A stretch of DNA of 38,416 nt from a virus. A program made the position numbers and the translations under genes. The notes beneath the pieces are model-generated. The model had not been told where the DNA came from, made no database searches, and worked only from the letters and a program-made list of their open reading frames with translations. Below, in pieces: positions 30,117 through 36,671 of the stretch. The stretch's first letter is position 1, and each line of letters opens with the position of its first letter. The stretch covers positions 1 to 38,416 of the IMG/VR virus record IMGVR_UViG_3300042569_002692. One strand, given 5' to 3'.

Positions 30117-30197
30117 CGAGCCTTCATTTCCCGCTTTTCCGTGGTTTCCGCACCGCAGCTTTGCCAGCGGTGCCGCCCCGCTTTCACTGTCTTTCCC
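30117..30197 (+). promoter_or_regulatory. 81-bp gap with a repeated leader motif
   Basis: Bases 30127-30149 match 19 of 23 bases of the motif at 20030-20052 (TTTCCCG, then TTTTCCGT). It may be a promoter or regulatory element of a second late transcript beginning with the propeller gene. No clear hexamers are visible. Confidence 0.35.
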
Positions 30198-31916
30198 GTG
30201 CGTTACGAACGAGCCACACAGAACGATGCCGAGAGCCGCGTGGACGGCGATTCTGTGTTCCTCGGCGTGAACACAAAGCTCCGCAGGGAATTGCTGGAAC
30301 CGGGCTGGTGCGCGGGGGCGACAAACAAGGTGTTCGCCACGGGCGCAGCCGACACACGGCCCGGGTTCCGGATGCCGGTGAGTCACCGGATCGAAACGGC
30401 GGCGCTCCCGGCCAACACGTTCATTCGCGGCTCGGGGGTTTACTCCGACCCGGACGGCGTGGAATACATCGTTCACGCGGCCAGCGACCGGGCGTATTTC
30501 ACCCGGGAAAACAGCTCGGGGTTCAGCATCGCTTACACGGGACTCTCGACCGCCGACCCCATCGAGGTGGTGCAGGCGTTCAACCAGGTGCTCCTGTTCC
30601 GGGGTCCGGGCAAGGTGCCTTGGGTGTGGGATGGCGACATCAACACGACGTTTGTGCAGGCATCTCAGGTGGACCCGGGCGCCGGGCTCAGCCCGATCCC
30701 GGGCGCGACGACGGCGGAGCTCATGGCGAACCGGCTTTTCATCCCCTACAGCCGGGACCAAATCGCCGTTTCCGACCTGCTCGACTACACGGCTTACGAC
30801 GCGGCGCTCAATGATTTCAACGTGAACTCCGGGAGCGACGACGCGATTGTGCGCGTGTTCCCGTTCACGAACAATTCGCTCTTGGTGTTCAAGGACCAGA
30901 GCACGCATCTCATTTCCAACATTTACGGCGACCTCTCCGAGGTGCGGCTGGACCAGATCAACGCGGAGATCGGGTGCGCGGCCCGGCGTTCGGTGGCGAT
31001 GGTGGGCGGGGACGTTTTCTTTCTGGCGTCGGACGGGGTGTATCGGGTGCAACAGATCATCCAGGGCCGGTTGCAAACGGGGGCCACTCCGGTGTCCGAC
31101 CCCATCACCCCGTTGATCCGGCGGATCAACGAGAACGCCCGGGGCCTGTGCACGGGGGCGGTGTTGGGGCGCTACTACTACCTTGCGGTGCCGCTCGACA
31201 CGGCGACCCGGCCCAATGCGCTCCTAGTGTACGACACCGTGACGGACGCCTGGCAGGGCATCCACAAAGGGCCCGTGCCGCAGTCGGCCACGGACGCCGG
31301 GTTGTTCTTCGATAACCTGCTGATCTCGGATTGGGGCGGGGAGAAACGGCTTTACGGGATGTATCACGGACCGGCCGGGGGGTCGGACAATGCGCAGTCC
31401 GGGGCGTTCCTGCTTTACGACGGGGTGACGGATCAATGGAACGGGGTGGAGTATCCCGTGGCGGACCAGATCGAGACCCGGGGTTACACGTTCAAGGATC
31501 ATCAGCCGAAGGTGTTGCGCCGGATCAGTTTCAACCTGGAGACATGGGCGCCGAGTGTGACGGTGGATCTGCTCACGGACGGTTACAACGAGACGACGAG
31601 CACGGGCCCGGCCATCACCAAAAGCCGGACCCGCTACTACACGCACGGGGTGCCCGACTGGAACCCGAGCAACGCCGCGCTCGATCACGCCACGCCGCGC
31701 CGGGAGGATTACTCCGTGGATCTGGCCGTGCCGATTCTGCTCGACCCGCCCGGGGTGGATTTCGACGCCCGGCAAACGCTCCTTGAGAAACGGGCGGTGT
31801 CGGCCACGGCGCGGTCCGTGTCGATGCGGATCAGCAACACGCAAGGCGTCTGCGCGGTGACGGCCACCACGGTGGAGGCCACCAACCCGCAGCGCACCCT
31901 GAAACCACTCGCATGA
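30198..31916 (+). CDS. Beta-propeller tail protein
   Basis: Start chosen at GTG 30198 (RYERATQNDAES), because the upstream in-frame codons look non-coding. This gives 572 residues. The sequence shows repeated beta blades: ANRLFIPYSRDQIAVSDLLDYTAYDAALNDF, then AIVRVFPFTNNSLLVFKDQSTHLI, then EIGCAARRSVAMVGGDVFFLASDGVYRV, followed by VLGRYYYLAVPLD. This pattern is typical of podovirus tail-hub or nozzle proteins (T7 gp12-like or P22 gp10-like beta-propellers). It would form the distal tail tube or stopper. It overlaps the fibre gene by ATGA. Confidence 0.75.
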   Translation: MRYERATQNDAESRVDGDSVFLGVNTKLRRELLEPGWCAGATNKVFATGAADTRPGFRMPVSHRIETAALPANTFIRGSGVYSDPDGVEYIVHAASDRAYFTRENSSGFSIAYTGLSTADPIEVVQAFNQVLLFRGPGKVPWVWDGDINTTFVQASQVDPGAGLSPIPGATTAELMANRLFIPYSRDQIAVSDLLDYTAYDAALNDFNVNSGSDDAIVRVFPFTNNSLLVFKDQSTHLISNIYGDLSEVRLDQINAEIGCAARRSVAMVGGDVFFLASDGVYRVQQIIQGRLQTGATPVSDPITPLIRRINENARGLCTGAVLGRYYYLAVPLDTATRPNALLVYDTVTDAWQGIHKGPVPQSATDAGLFFDNLLISDWGGEKRLYGMYHGPAGGSDNAQSGAFLLYDGVTDQWNGVEYPVADQIETRGYTFKDHQPKVLRRISFNLETWAPSVTVDLLTDGYNETTSTGPAITKSRTRYYTHGVPDWNPSNAALDHATPRREDYSVDLAVPILLDPPGVDFDARQTLLEKRAVSATARSVSMRISNTQGVCAVTATTVEATNPQRTLKPLA

Positions 31917-33085
31917 TTCTCACAGTCACACCAGGCATCAATCTTTCGAGCGTCTCCGGGCCTATCAGCAAGGCGCAGCTCAACCAACTGGGGCAGCCCA
32001 CGGTGGCGCTTTCGCCGGGGAGCGTGGTGGCGTCGGATACGAATTTCAGTTCGCTGCGGATCACGGACGGCGTTTACCCGTATTTGCAGCTCACCAACAC
32101 GGGCGCGCCGACCGATAAAAAGATAGTGCGCGGCTATGTCGAGCTTGGCGGCAAGGTCGAGTTTTCGCGGCTCAACGACGCGGAGACCGTCGGGACCAAC
32201 CTCATCGCGTGGGACGTTAACAACAATTGCGGGATCGGAACGGGCTTGCCGCAGGCCAAGCTTCACGTCGGCGGCGGTGTGGTCGCTTCTCCAGCCTTTT
32301 CCACCGCTGAGATTTTCCGCGCAGAGTGGAGCAACGGGAACAACTCGACGCTCCGCCTTTTACAGGTGCGGAACTCCACGGGGACAAACTGGGAAACCAC
32401 CACCACGCGCTTGCAGCAGTTCACCGACGCAACGCCCCAAGGGTTTATCGAGTTCAACCCGGCGGGGCTGAATTACGGCGTGGCGCTGGGCGCAACAAAC
32501 GGAAGCAACGTCAACGCGCCAATGCTTTTCCTTACAGGATCAGCAGGCGGGAATAACGTGGGAATCGGGACGCCCTCCACCACGCACAAGCTCACCGTGG
32601 CTGGGGATGTGCGGCTGTTGAATAACACCAACGCTATTCTGTTCACGGATCAATCAGGAACGACGCCTTACCTACAAGCTCAAGCGGACGGTCAGTTTTG
32701 GTTTTATTCTACTACAGCAGCCGGTGCTGCGCGCCCTGTTTGGAACTGCGCGATGCGCAGCGACACTTCTCCGCTCCAGGTCAACGTGCCGCTGAAGATC
32801 GGCGCGTCGGGTGTTCCGTTAAAAAGCGTGCTCAAGTCGACCGTCACGCAGACGCCTAACGGGGGGCTGCTGAACCCGGGCGTCCTTTATAACGTGGCAT
32901 CCACTGTTACCGGGGCGTTGCCCGGGGCGACAATTATCGTTCCACAGAGCGCAAATCGGCCGAACATTCAAATCGCCGCGGATTGCTTCACGGCTGACAC
33001 GGTGACCGTCTACTACCTCAACGCAGGCACTTCTTCGTACAACATCGGAACGGTGGTCCATGACCTCTTAGTCTTCAACACATGA
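31913..33085 (+). CDS. Tail fibre/spike protein
   Basis: This 390-residue protein is Asn/Thr/Gly-rich with repeated fibre-type segments: NNCGIGTGLPQAKLHVGGGV and NNVGIGTPSTTHKLTVAGDV. These are the trimeric GIGT...KL.V.GDV repeats of fibres and spikes. The N-terminus (LTVTPGINLSSVSGPISKAQLNQL) may attach to the tail. The end has VTVYYLNAGTSSYNIGTVVHDLLVF. It is likely responsible for host recognition. No intramolecular chaperone domain is visible. Its slightly lower GC suggests exchange between phages. Confidence 0.8.
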   Translation: MILTVTPGINLSSVSGPISKAQLNQLGQPTVALSPGSVVASDTNFSSLRITDGVYPYLQLTNTGAPTDKKIVRGYVELGGKVEFSRLNDAETVGTNLIAWDVNNNCGIGTGLPQAKLHVGGGVVASPAFSTAEIFRAEWSNGNNSTLRLLQVRNSTGTNWETTTTRLQQFTDATPQGFIEFNPAGLNYGVALGATNGSNVNAPMLFLTGSAGGNNVGIGTPSTTHKLTVAGDVRLLNNTNAILFTDQSGTTPYLQAQADGQFWFYSTTAAGAARPVWNCAMRSDTSPLQVNVPLKIGASGVPLKSVLKSTVTQTPNGGLLNPGVLYNVASTVTGALPGATIIVPQSANRPNIQIAADCFTADTVTVYYLNAGTSSYNIGTVVHDLLVFNT

Positions 33086-33546
33086 TCAACATCGAATCCC
33101 CGCACAGCGTCCTGGTCAACGGCAGCCATTACGGCGCCGTTTGCGACACCATCGCCAACAACCCGCAGCTTGCCTCAGACATCCAGCGGGCGCTGGTCGC
33201 CTACGACGAAGCGCTCCGGGCCGAACACGCCGCGCAGATCGCCGCGCTCAAACAAACCCACGCCGACGCGCTCGCCGTGGAGGCCGACAAAGCCGCAGCG
33301 CTCAAGGCCGAACAGGCCGGGCTCCAGGCCGAGCTCGACGCGAATCTCGCTTATCAAGCCCAGGTGCTGGAGAAGGCGGCGACGGTCGTGCCCGAGGCGG
33401 TGGAGTCCGGCAAGTTCCAGCCCGTGCTGGATCTGCTCGCGTTCGCCGCCAAACCGCTCGCCGATAAACGCCGGGCGGAGGAAGCCGAGAAGATCCGCGC
33501 CCTGGAGGCCGAGATCCTCGAACGCCGCGCCAAACTCGGCCTCTAA
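33082..33546 (+). CDS. Coiled-coil protein after the fibre gene (154 aa)
   Basis: A long Ala/Glu/Leu coiled coil (AYDEALRAEHAAQIAALKQTHADALAVEADKAAALKAEQAGLQAEL, onward) lies between a short N-terminal domain and a C-terminal helix. It overlaps the fibre gene by ATGA, so a fibre-assembly or fibre-attachment role is plausible. No family recognised. Confidence 0.6.
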   Translation: MINIESPHSVLVNGSHYGAVCDTIANNPQLASDIQRALVAYDEALRAEHAAQIAALKQTHADALAVEADKAAALKAEQAGLQAELDANLAYQAQVLEKAATVVPEAVESGKFQPVLDLLAFAAKPLADKRRAEEAEKIRALEAEILERRAKLGL

Positions 33547-33550
33547 CTTT

Positions 33551-34639
33551 ATGTCGCGCTCCTACACGCTTTCGCCCAAGAAGAAGAAGAAAAGTGCGCC
33601 CTCTTACAAAGACAGGCGCAACCAGCAGAGCGCGCAGGATTACGCCAACAACCTGCTCGACTCGTTCCAGCAACGGCAGGAACAAACGCTGAGCTCCGCG
33701 ATCAAGCAGACGCCCAAGACGATCGCCGCCACGGCCGACGCGATGGAGAAGGCCGATAGAACCTCGCGCACGAACCGGATCGGGTTCCTGGAGGAGTTCG
33801 GGCCACGCGCCCGGGCCGCTGCGTTCAAGGCCAACCCGGAGCTGCGCAGTGCGCTGGACCGTTACAACTCGGGCACGACCGACGCCGCCGATGCGCTGGG
33901 CGATGCCGCCACGGGCCGCAGTGCGTTGCTCGCTGCGCTGAACGAGGACGCGCTGGCCGCGGGGCCGAGCGCGATCTCCCAAGCGCTCCAGCAAAATGCG
34001 CTCGATGAACTCTCCCTCGGCGGCAGGCTCTCGGCGGATGAAGCGCGCAACGTGGATCAGACCAGCCGAGCCGCGTTTGCGGATCGCGGGTTGGTCCGGT
34101 CCAACCCGGCCATCGTGGCCGAGGTGATGAACCGCGACGCAGCGCAACGCGCCCGGATGCGGGAACGCCAGGGGTTTGCGGGATCGGTGAATCAGCAGTT
34201 GCTCGGGGAACAGGCGCAGAACCGGGACTTTGGGACGAACGTGGAACAGCTCAACCGAGCCGACGCGGCGCAACGGGCCGGGTTCCAAACCCAACGGGCC
34301 GGGCTGCTTTCCAACGCGGTGACGATCAACCAGGCGATCGATCCGGCGCAGCAGATTCTGGCCGGGCCGACCAACGCAGGCGGCGCCACGCAGAGCGGGC
34401 TCAGTCTGCTCAACATGAGCCAGAGCACGCCGACGATGCTCACGGGGCTGCAAGATCAGGCTTACGGGGCGTTCCTCAACCGGGACGAAAGCCGATACAA
34501 CGCGGCGCTCAACGCGGCCACGGCGCAGGACGCGGCCCGGCAGCAGGCCGGGGCGGCCCGGTCCGCCGGGCAAAGCGCCATGAAAGGTTCGCTCATCGGG
34601 GCCGGTGGCGCAATCGCGGGCGGGCTCATCGTTTTCTAG
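33551..34639 (+). CDS. Internal virion/ejection protein
   Basis: This 362-residue helical protein begins with a basic segment (SPKKKKKSAPSYKDRRN) and is rich in Ala, Gln, Asn and Arg. It ends in a Gly/Ala hydrophobic segment (SLIGAGGAIAGGLIVF) that could insert into a membrane. This is the make-up of podovirus ejection proteins (T7 gp14/gp15, P22 gp7/gp20), and the position before the giant protein supports it. Which one it corresponds to cannot be decided. Confidence 0.75.
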   Translation: MSRSYTLSPKKKKKSAPSYKDRRNQQSAQDYANNLLDSFQQRQEQTLSSAIKQTPKTIAATADAMEKADRTSRTNRIGFLEEFGPRARAAAFKANPELRSALDRYNSGTTDAADALGDAATGRSALLAALNEDALAAGPSAISQALQQNALDELSLGGRLSADEARNVDQTSRAAFADRGLVRSNPAIVAEVMNRDAAQRARMRERQGFAGSVNQQLLGEQAQNRDFGTNVEQLNRADAAQRAGFQTQRAGLLSNAVTINQAIDPAQQILAGPTNAGGATQSGLSLLNMSQSTPTMLTGLQDQAYGAFLNRDESRYNAALNAATAQDAARQQAGAARSAGQSAMKGSLIGAGGAIAGGLIVF

Positions 34640-34641
34640 CC

Positions 34642-35505
34642 ATGCCGCGACTCGACGATTTGATTGAGGCCAGCCGGGCGCAGATCCGCGAGGCGTTGGA
34701 ACAGTCCACCGCCCCCGTTTTGCTCTGCTCGTTTGGCAAGGACTCGATGGTGCTGCTCCATCTCCTGCGCTCGATGGGGCTGGACCTGCCCGTTGTGTTC
34801 CATCGCGACCCGTGGTTTCCCCACAAATACGCGTTCGCGGATCGGATGATCCGGGAATGGAACCTCACCGTTTGGGATTGGCAGCCGGTGGCGGTGAGCC
34901 TCTGGCACGGGAAAGGCATCGTGGCGTTCACGAACCATTACCAGATCGGCCAGAAGCCCACGGGTGAACCGGTGACATGCTCGGTGCCGAAGAACATTTT
35001 GCCGCCCGTGGAGGGGAAACCTTACCTGTGCGGGTTGGCGGATCTCATGCACCGGCCGACGGGCACGTTCCAATATCCTTGGGACATGGCGTTCATCGGG
35101 CACAAGTCCAGCGACCAAGATCAGATCGCGGGGCGGGTGCCGTTGCACACGGACCTTGTCCGGGTGGACCACGGGCCGACCGGGGCGTTCCCGCTCCGGC
35201 ACTGGACGGACGATGACATCTGGGACTACACGGACCGGTTTGCCGTGCCGGTGCAGACGGATCGGTATTATCTGGATGATCTCGGCTGGGATGAGTTGCC
35301 GGACAAGACGGCCAACTCGGATTATTGGACGGCCTGCATGGCGTGTATCGACCGGCGCAACGGGCCGACGGTCCATTGCCCGAAGCTGAACCGGCAGGTG
35401 CGCAATGTGTCCGGGACGGTGGCGCATATTGAACTCCGGGCATCGTATTTCGGGGAGGAGGCGCCGACGTGCTCCTCGAATTTCGGGGAGGCCACATGCT
35501 CTTAG
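34642..35505 (+). CDS. PAPS-reductase-family (N-type ATP pyrophosphatase) protein
   Basis: This 287-residue protein has the PP-loop variant SFGKDS (residues 30-35) in VLLCSFGKDSMVLLHLLRSMGLDLPVVFHRD. It continues with a PWDMAFIGHKSSDQDQ region and RVDHGPTGAFPLRHWTDDDIWDY, matching the CysH/PAPS-reductase family (PF01507). Cysteines C232 and C235 (ACMACID) may bind a metal. The family reduces adenylylated sulfate or, in DndC-like members, activates sulfur for DNA modification. CysH-like genes are widespread in phages, and their role there is unclear. It lies among ejection protein genes and overlaps the SET gene, so co-expression late in infection is expected. Confidence 0.85.
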   Translation: MPRLDDLIEASRAQIREALEQSTAPVLLCSFGKDSMVLLHLLRSMGLDLPVVFHRDPWFPHKYAFADRMIREWNLTVWDWQPVAVSLWHGKGIVAFTNHYQIGQKPTGEPVTCSVPKNILPPVEGKPYLCGLADLMHRPTGTFQYPWDMAFIGHKSSDQDQIAGRVPLHTDLVRVDHGPTGAFPLRHWTDDDIWDYTDRFAVPVQTDRYYLDDLGWDELPDKTANSDYWTACMACIDRRNGPTVHCPKLNRQVRNVSGTVAHIELRASYFGEEAPTCSSNFGEATCS

Positions 35506-35894
35506 TGCCCACGTTCATCGCGGCCTCCACGATTCACGGGATCGGGCTCTTTGCCGCCCGCGACATTGCCCGGGGGGAACCGCTCTGGGAGTTCACCCGG
35601 GGGATCGATACGCGGTTTGAGTTCGAGGACGTCGGCCGGTTCCCGCTCCATGTGCAACGGCGGATCCGGCATTACTGCTATGTGAACCCGGCCCGGCCCG
35701 GCGCCCTGGTGCTGTGCGGGGATGACGCACGGTTCTGGAATTTCGCCGCCGACCCCAACGCGATCGAGGACGCGCCGCCCCGGCACGACCGGGAAAGTGT
35801 GCTCGTGGCCGCCCGCCCGATTGCGGCCGGGGAAGAGCTCACTGTGGGGCTGGAGACCGATGCCGACGCGGCCCGAAAACTTTCTCACCGATAA
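35496..35894 (+). CDS. SET-domain protein (protein lysine methyltransferase-like)
   Basis: The 132-residue protein shows the SET motif order: STIHGIGLFAARDIARGEPLWEF (GxG loop), then DARFWNFAADPNAIE in place of the usual RFINHSCDPN, and VAARPIAAGEELTVGL (residues 102-119). SET enzymes methylate lysines in proteins with S-adenosylmethionine. The NHS triad is altered to NFA, so activity is uncertain. ATG 35496 is supported by GGGGAGG upstream. It overlaps the reductase gene by ten bases. Its target in a phage is unknown, perhaps a virion or host ribosomal protein. Confidence 0.8.
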   Translation: MLLVPTFIAASTIHGIGLFAARDIARGEPLWEFTRGIDTRFEFEDVGRFPLHVQRRIRHYCYVNPARPGALVLCGDDARFWNFAADPNAIEDAPPRHDRESVLVAARPIAAGEELTVGLETDADAARKLSHR

Positions 35895-35900
35895 CACGCC

Positions 35901-36668
35901 ATGCAATACAACCCTTCTGTCAACGACAACCGCGGGAACATCATCGCCAATTCCGCCGACAACGTCGCCCGCACGACTTTGGCCGGGTACCAATCCATGG
36001 CCGACGGGATCTCCCAAGCGGGGCGGTCGGTGGCCGGGGGGATTATGGGGTACGGTCAGGAGCGGGATCGGCTGGAGAAGGAGTCGGCGCTCATCGACGG
36101 GAAGACCCGGGCTTACGCGCAGATGGGGGTGCTATCGGATGCGGATTACGCGGCGATGGCCAAGGGGAATCTGGCGAAGAAGAGGGAGATCCTTTCCCAG
36201 GCGGATGCGATTTATTTAGATCAGGTGCAACGGCAGAATCAGGGGTTGCAGGAGCGGAAACTGAATGAGGATATCCGGCAGTTTGATGTGAATCATCCGG
36301 CGGGGTGGGAGCCAACGGCGAAGATCATGCAAAAGAATGGGGCGACTGTGGTGATGCAGCAGACCAGCCCGTTCCAAGGGTCGGTGCGGGTGCTCGATGA
36401 ACCGGCGATGCCTGAACCTGTCATTGATCCGACTACGGGGAAACCCATGGCCGGGTGGTTGAAGATGGGGAACCGATTGGTGAACACGAACGCGCCGCAG
36501 GGAGGCTTGTGGGGTCAGGCATTTCCCGGCACTACAGGTTCAGGAACGACTGCGCCCGGGTCCGCGACTCCGGCACCCACAGCAAAGGGCAAGCCAACGC
36601 ACGGGCAGGTGCAATACCAAGGCGGTCACCGTTACGTTTACAACGCGAACACCGGCACCTGGGAGTAA
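35901..36668 (+). CDS. Internal virion protein with GHxYxYNAxTxxWE C-terminus
   Basis: This 255-residue protein starts MQYNPSVNDNRGNIIANSADNVART, a pattern of podophage internal proteins, followed by a helical middle (EKESALIDGKTRAYAQMGVLSD, then QVQRQNQGLQERKLNEDIRQF). A Pro/Gly/Thr-rich linker leads to the end GHRYVYNANTGTWE, which also ends the membrane protein at 7383-7787. It is followed after three bases by the giant ejection gene and is likely a component of the same complex. The terminal motif may dock it to a partner. Confidence 0.75.
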   Translation: MQYNPSVNDNRGNIIANSADNVARTTLAGYQSMADGISQAGRSVAGGIMGYGQERDRLEKESALIDGKTRAYAQMGVLSDADYAAMAKGNLAKKREILSQADAIYLDQVQRQNQGLQERKLNEDIRQFDVNHPAGWEPTAKIMQKNGATVVMQQTSPFQGSVRVLDEPAMPEPVIDPTTGKPMAGWLKMGNRLVNTNAPQGGLWGQAFPGTTGSGTTAPGSATPAPTAKGKPTHGQVQYQGGHRYVYNANTGTWE

Positions 36669-36671
36669 ACC

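Noticed and set aside
28125-31076. 983-codon minus-strand open frame opposite portal and propeller genes
   Set aside because: Biased composition and no domain; shadow of the portal gene.
34642-35505. DndC of a complete DNA phosphorothioation system
   Set aside because: No DndA, DndB, DndD or DndE neighbours are present. The sequence fits the wider PAPS-reductase family only.
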